Source of the DNA: Kiritimatiellia bacterium
GTDB taxonomy: Bacteria > Verrucomicrobiota > Kiritimatiellia > PWTM01
Assembly: GCA_026417735.1 (NCBI GenBank)
Contig: JAOACR010000021.1
Location: 1-64,000 of the forward strand
Reading direction: 5' to 3'
DNA: 64,000 nt
Below, in pieces: positions 25,225 to 37,500 of this stretch (the first letter of the stretch is position 1; each line of letters begins with the position of its first letter). The notes under the pieces are model-generated. The model was given only the letters and a program-made list of their open reading frames with translations. It was not told where the DNA came from and made no database searches. The position numbers and the translations under genes are program-made.

Positions 25225-25675
25225 GTACCGTCGCTGTGGTGCGGCGGAAACGGCCGTAGGAGTTCTGCGTCCGGGGTGCGGTGGGGGCCGTCGGGGCGTG
25301 TGGGGGAGCCTCCGTTCCGAGGCGGGATTCACAACGGCAAAACCGTTTCGAGCGGCACGGAAGAGCCCGGAAGGACCGAGTGCGCGGTGCGGTCCCGATC
25401 AGCTTGGGGGAGCGAGCCCCGCCGTACAAAACGGCCTAGGTGTGGATGGCGGGCGGACCATCGGGTTGACCTACGGGCGGCAGGGCGTGTGACTCAGTCG
25501 CGCGATGCCCGGCCGATTCTTTTCCGGCTGAGCCGATGTATTTGCGGCGAGGCGCGCGGCGCGCCGAGCCCAGCGGAGTCAGCATTCGGGTCGGCGCGTG
25601 GTGGACCACGGTCAGACGGCGTCCCGAGCCGCAAGGCGCTCAGCGAGGGCGATTGTGTAGGGGTGCTGCGTCGCG

Positions 25676-25701
25676 GCGGTGACCGCCCATCGGGTCACTG
25701 C
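25676..25701. repeat. Nine-base-pair hairpin upstream of the tuf promoter
   Basis: GCGGTGACC (25676-25684) pairs with GGTCACTGC (25693-25701) including one G-T pair, with an eight-base loop. It sits 45 bases before the -35 box and might terminate upstream transcription or bind a regulator. Confidence 0.4.
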
Positions 25702-25745
25702 GCGGTCGTGGATGGGCGAGCGTGGTGTGGCTGGTTTGTCGGGTG

Positions 25746-25773
25746 TTGACGCAGGGACAAAATTTGATATGCT
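25746..25773 (+). promoter_or_regulatory. Main promoter of the tRNA-Thr/tuf/ribosomal cluster
   Basis: TTGACG (25746-25751), 16 bases that are locally AT-rich, then TATGCT (25768-25773). Transcription would start near 25780, about 120 bases before tRNA-Thr. This is the clearest promoter ahead of the 31-kb cluster. Confidence 0.7.
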
Positions 25774-25900
25774 GTCGGTTCGCTTCCGTTCGAACGATCG
25801 GGTCGAGCCGGCGGACAGCGCGCATTCGTGCGAGAGCGCGGGGGTGTTGTGTCGCGGGTCGGCGCGACGGGGCGGCGGCTGAACGGCGTGGACAGAGGAT

Positions 25901-25976
<76 letters not shown>

Positions 25977-26022
25977 TGCCGGGCCGGGACGGGCGAGGAT
26001 GGGTGAGGATCGATCGAGAACA

Positions 26023-26036
26023 GCGCCGAAAGGCGC
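26023..26036 (+). other. GAAA-tetraloop hairpin in the tuf leader
   Basis: GCGCC (26023-26027), loop GAAA, GGCGC (26032-26036), directly before the GAAGGAG ribosome binding site of tuf. A stable GNRA hairpin here could protect or expose the site after tRNA processing. Confidence 0.45.
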
Positions 26037-26054
26037 GGCGAAGGAGACAGGACC

Positions 26055-27263
<1,209 letters not shown>

Positions 27264-27287
27264 TGCGGTGGGTGGAGGCTCGCGGCG

Positions 27288-27440
27288 ATGCCGAGGGAGA
27301 TCATCACGCTCGCGTGCACGGAGTGCAAGCGGCGCAACTACACGACGACGCGGAACAAGAAAGCGCAGACCGAGCGGCTGGAGCTGCGGAAGTACTGTCC
27401 GGCGGAGCGGCGGCACACTCTGCATCGCGAGACGAAGTGA
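27288..27440 (+). CDS. rpmG: 50S ribosomal protein L33
   Basis: 50 residues, ATG 27288, too short to stand out among longer frames. Text: [20 protein letters not shown], then [20 protein letters not shown]. The CTEC pair is kept; the second pair has one Cys and a His-rich end, so zinc binding could use C3H. L33 sits near the E site of the large subunit. The position tuf-rpmG-tRNA-Trp-secE-nusG is standard in many bacteria. Confidence 0.95.
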   Translation: MPREIITLACTECKRRNYTTTRNKKAQTERLELRKYCPAERRHTLHRETK

Positions 27441-27459
27441 CGGGCGGGATTTGGCAGGC

Positions 27460-27535
27460 AGGCCAGTAGCTCAATTGGCAGAGCACCGGTCTCCAAAACC
27501 GGTTGTTGGGGGTTCAAGTCCCTCCTGGCCTGCCA
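27460..27535 (+). tRNA. tRNA-Trp (anticodon CCA)
   Basis: Acceptor AGGCCAG pairs with CTGGCCT, D arm GCTC/GAGC, anticodon arm CCGGT-CTCCAAA-ACCGG with anticodon CCA, T arm GGGGG/CCCTC, discriminator G and encoded CCA at 27533-27535. It lies between rpmG and secE, as in many bacterial genomes. Confidence 0.97.
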
Positions 27536-27560
27536 TCGGTGATCGGAGAGCACGGGCGGC

Positions 27561-27767
27561 ATGGAGAAGATCCGGGCACTGATCGGTCGCTCACGCGGCT
27601 TTCTGGCCGACGTGCACGCGGAGCTTCGGAAGTGCTCGTGGCCGTCGCGGACGGAGCTGTTCGAGTCCACGGTGGTTGTGATCGTTTCGGTGGTGTTGCT
27701 GGCCGCCTTTGTCGCGGTGAGCGACGGCCTGGTGGTGCTCGTGCTGCAGGCGATCCTGCCGCGCTGA
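27561..27767 (+). CDS. secE: Preprotein translocase subunit SecE
   Basis: 68 residues, the short single-span form of SecE. ELRKCSWPSRTELFEST (residues about 21-37) is the conserved amphipathic helix with the WP motif, followed by one membrane segment VVVIVSVVLLAAFVAVSDG. It braces SecY in the protein-export channel; secY is in this same cluster at 50.8 kb. It follows tRNA-Trp by 25 bases and precedes nusG by 15. Confidence 0.95.
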   Translation: MEKIRALIGRSRGFLADVHAELRKCSWPSRTELFESTVVVIVSVVLLAAFVAVSDGLVVLVLQAILPR

Positions 27768-27782
27768 CGGAGGTGGGGGTGG

Positions 27783-28331
27783 ATGAAGAAGCAGTGGTTC
27801 GTGTTGCACACGCTGTCGGGGCAGGAGAACCGGGTGAAGGAGAGCATTGAGCGGCGCGCGAAGATCGAGGAAATGGGGGATCTGATCGGGACGGTGTTGG
27901 TGCCGACCGAGCGTGTCGCCGAGGCGAGGGGCTCGCGGCGCACGACCACGGTGAAGAAGTTTTTTCCGGGTTACGTGTTGATCGAGATGGCGCTGTATGA
28001 CGAGGAGGACCGGCTGATCGAGCGGAGCTGGCGGTTCATTCAGGAGACGCAGGGGGTGATCCGGTTCATTGGCGGTGACCGGCCAGTGCCGCTGCGGCCG
28101 GAGGAAGTGGAACGGATCCTGTCGCAGGTGGAGGAGAAGAAGGACAAGGTGCGGCCGCGGGTGACCTTTGAGCCGGGTGAGTCGGTGACGATCACCGAGG
28201 GGCCGTTTCAGAATTTTACGGGGGTGGTGGAGGAGGTGGATCCGGCGCACGGCAAGCTGAAGGTGTCGGTTTCGATCTTTGGCCGCGCGACGCCGGTGGA
28301 GCTGGAGTATTCGCAGGTGGAGCGGGCGTGA
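27783..28331 (+). CDS. nusG: Transcription termination/antitermination protein NusG
   Basis: 182 residues. The NGN domain begins [20 protein letters not shown] and contains the [12 protein letters not shown] block that contacts RNA polymerase; the KOW domain at the C-terminus reads [25 protein letters not shown]. NusG links RNA polymerase to Rho or to ribosomal protein S10 and speeds elongation. It follows secE directly and precedes rplK by 22 bases. Confidence 0.97.
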   Translation: MKKQWFVLHTLSGQENRVKESIERRAKIEEMGDLIGTVLVPTERVAEARGSRRTTTVKKFFPGYVLIEMALYDEEDRLIERSWRFIQETQGVIRFIGGDRPVPLRPEEVERILSQVEEKKDKVRPRVTFEPGESVTITEGPFQNFTGVVEEVDPAHGKLKVSVSIFGRATPVELEYSQVERA

Positions 28332-28353
28332 GCCAGCCCGGGGCGGGAGAGCT

Positions 28354-28776
28354 ATGGCGAAAAAAGTCACAGGTGTGATCCGGCTGCAGATTCCGGCCGG
28401 CCAGGCGAATCCGGCGCCGCCCGTCGGCCCCGCGCTGGGCCAGCAGGGCGTCAACATCATGGAGTTCTGCAAGCAGTTCAACGCGGCGACCGCGGCGCAG
28501 GCGGGGCTGGTGATCCCGGTGGTGATCACGGTTTACCAGGACAAATCGTTCACGTTTGTGACGAAGAGTCCGCCCGCGTCGGTGCTGTTGAAGCGGGCGG
28601 CGGGGATTGCGAAGGGGTCCGGCGCGCCGAATCGGGAGAAGGTGGGCCGGGTGACGCGGGCGCAGGTGGAGGAGATCGCGCGAGCGAAGGCGAAGGATCT
28701 GAATGCGGCGGACCTGGCGCAAGCGGTGAAGATGATTGAGGGAACGGCCCGCAGCATGGGCATCGAGGTGGTGTGA
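28354..28776 (+). CDS. rplK: 50S ribosomal protein L11
   Basis: 140 residues from ATG 28354 after GGGAGA. Begins [20 protein letters not shown] with the conserved [22 protein letters not shown], and ends [18 protein letters not shown]11 forms the base of the L7/L12 stalk with 23S rRNA and takes part in the stringent response. One base separates its stop from the ATG of rplA. Confidence 0.97.
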   Translation: MAKKVTGVIRLQIPAGQANPAPPVGPALGQQGVNIMEFCKQFNAATAAQAGLVIPVVITVYQDKSFTFVTKSPPASVLLKRAAGIAKGSGAPNREKVGRVTRAQVEEIARAKAKDLNAADLAQAVKMIEGTARSMGIEVV

Positions 28777-28777
28777 C

Positions 28778-29470
28778 ATGGCGCGGCACGGCAAGCGGTA
28801 TGCGTCGGTGGCGAAGCTGGTGGACCGGACGAAGACCTATGAGCTGGCCGAGGCGATCCAGTTTCTGAAGGATCATCCGACCGCGTCGTTCGATGAGACG
28901 ATGGAGGTGGCGTTCCGGATGGGGCTGGACCCCAGCAAGTCGGATCAGACGCTCCGCGGCACCGTGGTGCTGCCGCACGGCACGGGCAAGAAAGTTCGAG
29001 TGGCGGTGTTTGCGGACGGCCCGGCGGCGGATGCGGCGCGGGCGGCGGGTGCGGATGTGGTGGGATTGCAGGATCTGGTCGAGCGGGTGCTGGGCGGCTG
29101 GACGGAGTTCGATGTGGCGATTGCGACGCCGGACGCGATGAAGGAGGTCCGGAAGCTTGGCAAGGTGCTCGGGCCGCGCGGGCTGATGCCGAACCCAAAG
29201 ACGGGCACCGTCACGAACGACACGGCGACCGCGGTGCGGCAGTGCCTGGCCGGCCGCGTGGAGTTTCGGATGGACAAGACGGGCAACGTGATCGTGCCGT
29301 TCGGGAAGCGGTCGTTTCCGACGCAGGCGCTGGTGGAGAACTGCCAGGCGGTCATTGATGCGATTCGGGCGGCGCGGCCGCCATCCGCGAAGGGCGTGTA
29401 CATCCGGCGGTGCACGGTGAGTTCGACGATGGGCCCGGGTCTGCACGTGAACGTACGGGACAGCGTGTGA
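28778..29470 (+). CDS. rplA: 50S ribosomal protein L1
   Basis: 230 residues from ATG 28778. Conserved text: DETMEVAFRMGLDPSKSDQ, RGTVVLPHGTGK, KVLGPRGLMPNPKTGTVT, and STMGPGLHVNV at the end. L1 builds the mobile L1 stalk at the E site and in many bacteria represses its own operon by binding its mRNA. No L1-binding mimic can be judged in the single-base gap to rplK. Confidence 0.97.
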   Translation: MARHGKRYASVAKLVDRTKTYELAEAIQFLKDHPTASFDETMEVAFRMGLDPSKSDQTLRGTVVLPHGTGKKVRVAVFADGPAADAARAAGADVVGLQDLVERVLGGWTEFDVAIATPDAMKEVRKLGKVLGPRGLMPNPKTGTVTNDTATAVRQCLAGRVEFRMDKTGNVIVPFGKRSFPTQALVENCQAVIDAIRAARPPSAKGVYIRRCTVSSTMGPGLHVNVRDSV

Positions 29471-29483
29471 GCGCGAGGTGGGC

Positions 29484-30032
29484 ATGAGCGCGACAGCGAT
29501 GAGGGCAGCGCGGCGAATACGGCCGGAGAAGCTGGCGATCGCCGATGAGATCCGCCGCAAGGTGGACGGCTCCGCGTACGTGATTTTGGTGAACCCGTCG
29601 GGGTTGGATTCGGGGCGAAGCGCCGATCTGCGCGGACGGTTGCGCACGGCGGGCGCGCGGATGCAGGTGGTGCCGAACCGAATTTTTCGGGCGGCGATCG
29701 GTGACCGGGCCGCGAAGCTGGAGCGTGCGTTGCGCGGTCCGACCGCGATGGTGGTGGGCAGCGGGGATGTCGCCGAGGTTGCTCGGGTGCTGGTGCAGTA
29801 TCAGCGGGAACTGAAGCTGGAGAACGTGTTGAAGTTGGGCGCGATCGGCGGCCAGGTGCTGGGTCCGGCGGAGCTGGCGGAGATTGCGAATTTGCCGCCG
29901 CGGCCGGTGATGCTCGGCATGCTGGCCGGTGTGTTGGCGGCGCCGGTGAGAGGACTGGTGACGGTGCTGCGCGAGACGACGGCCGGCATTGTGCGGGTTC
30001 TGCAAGCGATTGCGGATCGCAAGGCTAGCTGA
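29484..30032 (+). CDS. rplJ: 50S ribosomal protein L10
   Basis: 182 residues from ATG 29484 with GAGGTG upstream. Residues 10-130 match L10: PEKLAIADEIRRKV, AYVILVNPSGLDS, DLRGRLRTAGARMQVVPNRI, and a long C-terminal helix for binding L7/L12 dimers. The central RPTAMVV-type block reads RGPTAMVVGSGD. L10 anchors the L7/L12 stalk. The 13-base gap to rplA leaves no room for a classical L10 leader. Confidence 0.93.
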   Translation: MSATAMRAARRIRPEKLAIADEIRRKVDGSAYVILVNPSGLDSGRSADLRGRLRTAGARMQVVPNRIFRAAIGDRAAKLERALRGPTAMVVGSGDVAEVARVLVQYQRELKLENVLKLGAIGGQVLGPAELAEIANLPPRPVMLGMLAGVLAAPVRGLVTVLRETTAGIVRVLQAIADRKAS

Positions 30033-30051
30033 TCGCGCGGCCGGAGGATTT

Positions 30052-30070
30052 CGGGCGGGTGGTCCGCCCG
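30052..30070 (+). other. Seven-base-pair hairpin between rplJ and rplL
   Basis: CGGGCGG (30052-30058), loop GTGGT, CCGCCCG (30064-30070), 40 bases before rplL. It could stabilise the rplL-proximal mRNA end, which would help make L7/L12 in excess over L10. Confidence 0.45.
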
Positions 30071-30110
30071 CCGACAGAGACAGAACCAACGAGGAACGAG
30101 GAAACGAGCG

Positions 30111-30530
30111 ATGAGCGAGACGACACAGACGGTGGAGCAGCCCCAGTTGGAGGGCAAGGCGGCCGAGTTCGTTGCGTGGCTGGAGACGCTGAACGTACTG
30201 GAACTGTCCCGGCTTGTGAAAGCGCTGGAGGCGCGCTTCGGCGTGTCTGCGGCGGCGCCGGTGGCGGTGGCGGCTGCGCCGGCGGCCGGTGGTGCGGCGG
30301 CCGCGCCGGCCGAGGAGAAGACGGAGTTCACGGTGGTGCTCGCTTCGGCGGGCGCGAACAAGATCGCGGTGATCAAGGAGCTGCGGGCGCTGACGAACCT
30401 GGGCCTGAAGGAGGCGAAGGACCTGGTGGACGGCGCGCCGAAGACGATCAAAGAGGGTGTTTCGAAGAAAGACGCGGAAGAGATGAAGGCGAAGCTGGAG
30501 GCGGCGGGCGCGAAGGTGGAAATCAAGTGA
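30111..30530 (+). CDS. rplL: 50S ribosomal protein L7/L12
   Basis: 139 residues, longer than the usual 120-128 because of an N-terminal acidic lead and a long Ala/Pro hinge (about residues 45-65). The N-terminal dimerisation helix reads [17 protein letters not shown]; the C-terminal factor-binding domain reads [36 protein letters not shown] and ends GAKVEIK. It recruits translational GTPases to the ribosome. It is flanked by two hairpins in the spacers on either side. Confidence 0.97.
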   Translation: MSETTQTVEQPQLEGKAAEFVAWLETLNVLELSRLVKALEARFGVSAAAPVAVAAAPAAGGAAAAPAEEKTEFTVVLASAGANKIAVIKELRALTNLGLKEAKDLVDGAPKTIKEGVSKKDAEEMKAKLEAAGAKVEIK

Positions 30531-30551
30531 TTCGCGCGGGGTGCGCGGTGG

Positions 30552-30569
30552 GCCCGGACGGAACCGGGC
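30552..30569 (+). other. Hairpin in the rplL-rpoB spacer
   Basis: GCCCGG (30552-30557), loop ACGGAA, CCGGGC (30564-30569). There is no T run, so a full terminator is unlikely. In enterobacteria this spacer holds a partial terminator and an RNase III site that lower rpoBC expression; a similar role is possible. Confidence 0.4.
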
Positions 30570-30601
30570 GGATCGGAGGCGTTCGCGACTGAGGACGTGG
30601 A

Positions 30602-33600
30602 ATGGCCAGGCGCATCAACTTCGGAAAACTGAAAGATGTCATCGCTCCGCCGGACCTGATCGAGGTCCAGACGGAGTCGTACCGCGAGTTTCTGCAGCGG
30701 GACGTGCCGCCCGCGAAACGTCGGCGGGTGGGGCTGCAGGCGGTGTTTCGCGAGGTCTTCCCGATCGAGAGCTACGACGGGCAGTGCGTGCTCGACTTCG
30801 TGAAGTACGACATTCGGGAACCGAAGATGGGGCCCGTGGAGTGCCTGCGCGAGGGGCAATCGTACACCGCGCCGCTCTACGTGACCTTCCGCCTGAAGGA
30901 CCCGAAAGAGGTCCGCGAGGAGGAGGTGTTCATGGGCGAGGTGCCGCTGATGACGGAGCAGGGCACCTTCATCATCAACGGCGCGGAGCGGGTGGTGGTC
31001 AGTCAGCTGCACCGCTCGCCGGGCATTTGCTTCGAGAGTGAAGACCATCCGAACGGCTCGACGCTGTTCTCATTCCGGGTGATTCCGGACCGTGGCTCCT
31101 GGCTCGAGGTGCAGTTCGACACGTCCGACATTCTGCACGTCTACATGGACAGTCGTCGGCGGCGGCGGAAGTTCCTCGCGGTGACGTTCCTGCGCGCGCT
31201 GATCGGCATGGGCGACCGCGGCGATGGCGAGAACGCCGGCCGCGGCACGGACGAGGAGCTGTTGCGGCTGTTCTATCCGATTGAGACACTGCGGCTCGAC
31301 CGCGCGTCCGACCTTGCGCACCGGGTGCTGCTGCACGACGTGCTGGATCCGGACAATCAGGTGATTCTGGCGCGCGCCTACGATCCGCTCACGCCGGACC
31401 TCGCCCGGCAGATGCAGGCGGCCGGCCATCGGGAGGCGCAGGTGGTGAACATCCGCTGGGACGAGGGGGTGTTCCTTGCCAATGTGCGTCGCGATGCGCA
31501 GAACCGTACCGCGGAGGATGCGCTGAAAGACATCTACACGAAGCTTCGTCCCGGCGATCCGCCGACGCTGTCGAATGCGCGGCAGTTGCTGAAGCGGCTG
31601 TTTTTCGATGAGAACCGCTACAACATCACGCGTGTCGGTCGATACAAGATCCACCAGAAGCTCGGTGCGCACGTAGGGGCGGACGACTGCGTGATTCTCT
31701 GCAAGGAAGACATCATCGAGGGGATTCGCTACCTCATCAATCTGCGTCGCGGCGAGGGCACGGTGGACGACATCGATCACCTGGGCAGCCGGCGCGTGCG
31801 GACGGTCGGTGAACTGTTGGAGAGCCAGTGTCGCGTGGGGTTGGCGCGGCTGGAGCGGCTGGCGCGGGAGCGGATGTCGATGGTGGACCTCGCGGTGGAG
31901 AAGCCGACACCGCAGAAGCTGATCAATCCGAAAGCGCTCTCGACGGTCATCCGCGATTTCTTCGGGCGGAGCCAGCTCAGCCAGTTCATGGATCAGACGA
32001 ATCCGCTCTCCGAGCTGGCGCACAAGCGGCGGCTGAGCGCGCTGGGACCGGGAGGTCTGAACCGGGAACGGGCGGGCTTCGAAGTGCGCGACGTGCACTC
32101 CAGCCACTATGGCCGGATTTGCCCGATCGAGACACCGGAGGGGCCGAACATCGGGCTGATCTCCTCGATGAGCATGTATGCGCGGGTGAACGCGTACGGC
32201 TTCATCGAGAGTCCGTACCGGCGGGTGCAGAACGGTCGTGTGCTGGACGAGGTCGATTATCTGACCGCCGACGAGGAGGAGAAGTTCATCATCGCGCAGG
32301 CGAACGCGCCGCTGGACGAGCGGGGCCGCCTCGCGAGCGAGCTGGTGATGGTTCGAAAGGGCGGCGAGTTCAAGGAGGTGCCGCGCGAGGCGGTGCAGTA
32401 CATGGACGTGTCGCCGCGGCAGGTGGTGAGCGTTGCCGCCGCGTTGATTCCGTTCCTGGAGCACGACGATGCGAACCGGGCGCTGATGGGTTCGAACATG
32501 CAGCGCCAGGCGGTGCCGCTGCTGCGCGCGGAGAGCGCGCTGGTGGCGACCGGCAACGAGGAACGGATTGCGCGGGACTCACGGGTGCTGGTGCTGGCGC
32601 GCGAACCGGGACGGGTCGCGTACGTGTCGGCGAGCCGGATCATCGTGACGCCCGACGGACGGCTGCCGGACAAGCGGCATCTGAAGGACGGCCCGGAGGT
32701 TCAGATCTACGAGCTGCGCAAGTTCATGCGCACGAACGCTGGTACGTGTTTCAACCAGCGGCCGGTGGTGCGCGTCGGTCAGAGAGTCCGGCGCGGGGAC
32801 GTGCTGGCGGATGGCCCATCGACCTCGAGCGGAGAGCTTGCGCTGGGTCGCAACGTGCTGGTCGCATTCATGCCGTGGCACGGCTACAACTTCGAGGACG
32901 CGATTGTCATCAGCGAACGGCTGGTGCGAGACGACGTTTACACCTCGATCCACATCGAGGAGTTTGAGTGTGGTGCGCGTGACACGAAGCTGGGGCCCGA
33001 GGAGATCACGCGCGACATCCCGAACGTGGGCGAGGAGGCGCTGAAGAACCTCACGCACGGCGGGGTGGTGCGGATCGGCGCGGAAGTGAAACCGGGGGAC
33101 ATCCTGGTTGGCAAGGTGACGCCGAAGACTGAAACGGAGCTGGCGCCGGAGGAGCGGCTGCTGCGGGCGATTTTTGGGGAGAAGGCGGCGGACGTGCGGG
33201 ACACCTCGTTGCGGGTGCCGAGCGGCACCTGGGGGATCGTGATGGATGTGAAGGTGTCCGCGCGCAATGCGGTGAAGCGCACGAAGCTGAGCAGCCGGGA
33301 GCGCCGTCAGCAGATCAAGCAGCTGCAGGACGAGTTCCGGGAGAAGCGTCAGAAGCTTCAGGAGAGCTGCATCGAGTCGCTCGCGAACATTCTCCTGGGC
33401 GAGAAGATTCCGGTCGACGTGGTGAATCTCGAGAACGGCGAGACGATCATTCCCGCGAACCGCAAGATCACGAAGACGCTGCTGCGGAAGCTCGCGGCCG
33501 CCCGCGAGCACGTCGAGATGGATGCGGGGCCGGTCCAGGCGAAGATTCAGGCGATTTTGGCCGAATACAACCGCCGATTTTCGGATTTGGACGTGGAGGA

Positions 33601-34558
33601 GGCCAGCGCGCTGGACCGCGTGGAGAGCGGCGACGAGTACGATCCGGGCATCATCAAGCAAGTGAAGGTATACGTCGCGACGAAGAAAAAGATCAGCGTT
33701 GGCGACAAGATGGCCGGCCGGCACGGCAACAAAGGCGTGATTGCGAAGATCGTGCCCGAGGAGGACATGCCGTTCCTGGAGGACGGCACACCGGTGGATA
33801 TTGTGTTGAATCCGCTGGGGGTGCCGTCGCGGATGAACGTCGGTCAAGTGTTGGAGACGCACCTCGGGTGGGCGGCGCGGTATCTCGGCTACGAGCTGGG
33901 GCGAATGGTGCGCACCGGTGCGGCGACCGCGGAGCTGCGAAAGTGTCTGGAGCGCATTTATGGCGCCGCGGGGCGTCAGTCGGAGATTGCGGGCGCCAGC
34001 GATGCGGAGATCCGCGAGCTGGCCGAGTCGTATGCGGACGGCGTGCGGTTCGCGTCGCCGGTGTTCGACGGTGCGCCGGAGCCGAACATTCACGCGTTGC
34101 TCGCGGAGGCGCGGAAGCGCGGTTCGCCGGTGGGCATGGATGGCAAGGCGGTGCTGTACGACGGCGGGACGGGCGAACCGTTCGAGCAGCGGGTGGTGGT
34201 GGGTGTGATCTACATGATGAAGCTGCATCATCTGGCCACTGACAAGATCCATGCGCGAGCGGTCGGGCCGTACTCGTTGGTGACGCAACAACCGCTGGGT
34301 GGGAAGGCGCAGTATGGCGGTCAGCGTTTTGGTGAGATGGAGGTATGGGCGATGGAGGCCTACGGCGCCGCCTATTCGCTGCAGGAGCTGCTGACCGTGA
34401 AGAGCGATGACATCCGCGGTCGGACTGCGATCTACGAGGCGATTGTGAAGGGTGACAACGTGCTCGAGGCGGGCACTCCGGAGTCGTTCAACGTGCTGAT
34501 GAAGGAGCTGCAGAGTCTCGGGCTGGACATCAAGGTGCACCGCACCGGCAAGGGATGA
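30602..34558 (+). CDS. rpoB: DNA-directed RNA polymerase subunit beta
   Basis: 1318 residues. The start lies 71 bases after rplL. Landmarks are [20 protein letters not shown] near residue 125, the rifampicin region [20 protein letters not shown] with [19 protein letters not shown] (about residues 455-500), [13 protein letters not shown], the catalytic-domain text [62 protein letters not shown] and the final [20 protein letters not shown]. The rifampicin-contacting Asp, His, Arg and Ser residues look wild type. It makes the active-site cleft with the beta-prime subunit encoded 34 bases downstream. Confidence 0.98.
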   Translation: MARRINFGKLKDVIAPPDLIEVQTESYREFLQRDVPPAKRRRVGLQAVFREVFPIESYDGQCVLDFVKYDIREPKMGPVECLREGQSYTAPLYVTFRLKDPKEVREEEVFMGEVPLMTEQGTFIINGAERVVVSQLHRSPGICFESEDHPNGSTLFSFRVIPDRGSWLEVQFDTSDILHVYMDSRRRRRKFLAVTFLRALIGMGDRGDGENAGRGTDEELLRLFYPIETLRLDRASDLAHRVLLHDVLDPDNQVILARAYDPLTPDLARQMQAAGHREAQVVNIRWDEGVFLANVRRDAQNRTAEDALKDIYTKLRPGDPPTLSNARQLLKRLFFDENRYNITRVGRYKIHQKLGAHVGADDCVILCKEDIIEGIRYLINLRRGEGTVDDIDHLGSRRVRTVGELLESQCRVGLARLERLARERMSMVDLAVEKPTPQKLINPKALSTVIRDFFGRSQLSQFMDQTNPLSELAHKRRLSALGPGGLNRERAGFEVRDVHSSHYGRICPIETPEGPNIGLISSMSMYARVNAYGFIESPYRRVQNGRVLDEVDYLTADEEEKFIIAQANAPLDERGRLASELVMVRKGGEFKEVPREAVQYMDVSPRQVVSVAAALIPFLEHDDANRALMGSNMQRQAVPLLRAESALVATGNEERIARDSRVLVLAREPGRVAYVSASRIIVTPDGRLPDKRHLKDGPEVQIYELRKFMRTNAGTCFNQRPVVRVGQRVRRGDVLADGPSTSSGELALGRNVLVAFMPWHGYNFEDAIVISERLVRDDVYTSIHIEEFECGARDTKLGPEEITRDIPNVGEEALKNLTHGGVVRIGAEVKPGDILVGKVTPKTETELAPEERLLRAIFGEKAADVRDTSLRVPSGTWGIVMDVKVSARNAVKRTKLSSRERRQQIKQLQDEFREKRQKLQESCIESLANILLGEKIPVDVVNLENGETIIPANRKITKTLLRKLAAAREHVEMDAGPVQAKIQAILAEYNRRFSDLDVEEASALDRVESGDEYDPGIIKQVKVYVATKKKISVGDKMAGRHGNKGVIAKIVPEEDMPFLEDGTPVDIVLNPLGVPSRMNVGQVLETHLGWAARYLGYELGRMVRTGAATAELRKCLERIYGAAGRQSEIAGASDAEIRELAESYADGVRFASPVFDGAPEPNIHALLAEARKRGSPVGMDGKAVLYDGGTGEPFEQRVVVGVIYMMKLHHLATDKIHARAVGPYSLVTQQPLGGKAQYGGQRFGEMEVWAMEAYGAAYSLQELLTVKSDDIRGRTAIYEAIVKGDNVLEAGTPESFNVLMKELQSLGLDIKVHRTGKG

Positions 34559-34592
34559 GCGGCGCGAACCCCGGTTTAGGACGGAAGACACC

Positions 34593-37500
34593 ATGGCCGA
34601 TTCGTTGACCAGCGTCGTTCAGCAGGCTCTGGGGTTGGCCCCCGAGAGCGACTTCGACTCGGTCAGCATCACGCTGGCCTCGCCGGAGACCATCCGTTCC
34701 TGGAGCAAGGGCGAAGTCAAAAATCCGGAGACGATCAACTACCGGACCTTCAAGCCGGAGAAGGGCGGGTTGTTCTGCGAGCGGATTTTCGGGCCCACGA
34801 AGGACTGGGAGTGTGCCTGCGGCAAGTACAAGCGGGTGAAGCACAAGGGCGTGGTGTGCGACCGTTGCCTGGTCGAGGTGACGGAGTCCCGCGTGCGCCG
34901 CGAGCGGATGGGGCACATTGAGCTGGCCGTGCCGGTCTCGCACATTTGGTTTTACAAGTGCACGCCGAGCCGGATGGGGCTGGTGCTGGACCTTACGGGG
35001 AACCAGCTCGAGCGGGTGCTGTACTACGAAGACTACATTGTCGTTGATCCTGGCGACACCGCGCTGCGGCCGAAGCAGCTGCTCACCGAGCGAGAGTATC
35101 GAGAAGCGATCGATGCGTACGGGGAGGGGACGTTCCGTGCGCTGATGGGCGCGGAGGCGATTCGCGATCTGCTGAAGCAGGTGGATCTGGAAAAGGAGAT
35201 CGCGCTGCTGACGGAGGAAATGGAGACCACCCGCAGCAAGCCGACGCGCAAGAAGCTGACCAAGCGGATCAAGCTGCTGGAGGGCTTTTTGCGCAGCGGA
35301 TCGAGGCCGGAATGGATGGTGCTGGAAGTGTTGCCGGTGATTCCGCCCGATCTGCGCCCACTGGTACCGCTGGAGGGGGGGCGGTTTGCGACGTCGGATC
35401 TGAACGATCTGTACCGGCGTGTGATCAATCGGAACAATCGGCTGAAAAACCTTTTGCAGCTGAAGACGCCCGACGTGATCATCCGCAATGAGAAGCGGAT
35501 GCTGCAGGAGGCGGTGGACGCGCTGTTCGACAATGGCCGGCATGGTCGCCCGGTGACCGGTGCGGGCAACCGTCCGTTGAAGTCGCTATCGGACATGCTG
35601 CGGGGCAAGCAAGGTCGGTTCCGCCAGAATCTGTTGGGCAAGCGGGTGGACTATTCCGGGCGCGCGGTGATCGTGGTGGGGCCGGACTTGCAGATGAACC
35701 AGTGCGGCCTGCCGAAGAAGATGGCGCTGGTGCTGTTTGAGCCCTTCATCATTCGGCGGCTGAAAGAACTCGGCATCGTCCACACCGTGCGCAGCGCAAA
35801 GAAGATGATCGAGCGCGAAGCGCCGGAAGTGTGGGACATCCTCGAGGAGGTGACGCGTGGCCACACCGTGATGTTGAACCGCGCGCCGACGCTGCACCGG
35901 TTGAGCATCCAGTCGTTCGAGCCGGTGCTGATCGAGGGCGAGGCGATTCGGATTCATCCACTGGTCTGCACCGCGTACAACGCGGACTTTGACGGCGATC
36001 AGATGGCGGTGCACGTGCCGCTGTCGGTCGAGGCGCAGCTGGAGTCGCGGCTGTTGATGCTGGCGCCGAACAACATCTTTTCGCCATCCAGCGGACGCCC
36101 GATCACGACACCGACGCAGGACATCGCACTGGGCTGTTACTATTTGACCAGCGACTCTCAGGCGGAGCGGATCCGGCAGCGGCAGAAGGGCGGTGCGGCA
36201 CCTGACGAGCACCTGCCGCTGATGACGGGTCCCGACGAGGTGCACACCGCCTACGACGAGGGGGCGGTGCGGATCCACGACCGGATCCGTCTGCGGAACC
36301 CGTGCCGGGGGCGGTCGGGCGTGGTGTATGGCGATCCGAACGCGAACGTGATCGTGACGACCGTCGGACGGGTGTTCTTCAACGAGATCTGGCCGCCCGA
36401 GCTGGGGTTCGTGAATTCGGTTGTGAAGAAGAAGGACCTCGGCGACATGATCCGGCACTGTTACCGGCTTGCCGGCCACCAGGAGACGGTGCGGGTGCTG
36501 GACCGGCTGAAGCAGCTCGGGTTCGAGTTCGCGACGCGGGCGGGCATTTCGATCGGCATGGTGGACATGATCATTCCGCAGGAGAAGGCGGAGATCCTGG
36601 CCCGAGCGCGCCGTCAAATCGCGGAGGTGCAGGCGCAGTACAACCGCGGGGTGATCACCGACGGCGAGCGGTACAACAAGATCATCGATATTTGGACGCA
36701 CGCGAACCAGGAAGTTGAGAACGTGATGTACAGCGCGCTCGACCGGAACATCGGGGAGGACGGCGAGCGGCGATCGGAGCTCAACCCGGTGTTCATCATG
36801 GTGGACTCCGGGGCGCGCGGCAGCCGGCAGCAGATCCGGCAGCTGTCGGGCATGCGCGGTCTGATGGCGAAGCCCTCCGGTGAGATCATCGAGCGGCCGA
36901 TTTTGTCCAACTTCCGCGAGGGGTTGAGCGTGCTGGAGTACTTCATCAGCACGCACGGCGCGCGCAAGGGGCTGGCGGACACCGCGCTGAAGACCGCGGA
37001 CGCGGGCTATCTGACGCGCCGGCTGGTGGACGTCGCGCACGACATCATCGTGGTCGAGGAGGACTGCGGAACGCTGAACGGAATCGAGGTCGCCGCGATC
37101 ATTGAAGGGGAGGACGAGCGGCTGCCGCTGGTGCAGCGCATTGACGGCCGCACCGCGCTGGACGACATCCGGGATCCGCAGACGGGCGCGCTCATCGTCG
37201 CGGCCGGACAGGAAATTGACGAGAGCGCTGCGAACCGAATTGTGCAGGCGGGCTTCGAGCGGGTGCGCATCCGCAGCGTGCTGACGTGCGAGTCGGTCCG
37301 CGGGGTGTGTGCGAAGTGCTACGGCCGCAACCCGGCGACCAACCGTCCCGTCGCGCTGGGGGAGGCGGTGGGCATCATTGCGGCGCAGTCGATCGGCGAG
37401 CCGGGTACGCAGCTCACGATGCGGACGTTCCACATCGGCGGGACTGCGAGCTCGGTGTTCAAGCAACCGCAGATCGTTGCGCGGCATGACGGGATCCTGC

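Larger units (their letters stand above)
24436..25745. other. Long spacer without a convincing gene
   Basis: 1.3 kb between the antiporter start and the tuf-operon promoter. Open frames exist on both strands but are Arg/Pro/Ser-rich and show no family motif. The best minus-strand candidates, 24978-24703 (ending VYTEGFVAQPEEKPP..) and 24706-24473, touch through a GTGA overlap, yet neither resembles anything I know. The stretch holds several perfect inverted repeats (25195-25224, 25676-25701). It could carry a structured RNA, decayed genes or regulatory DNA. I could not match RNase P, SRP or tmRNA core motifs. Confidence 0.4.

Noticed and set aside
25370-25420. A CCGGAAGGA stretch recalling the SRP RNA core
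   Set aside because: The flanking GGTCAGG and AGCAGC blocks of SRP RNA are missing and no long helix could be drawn around it.
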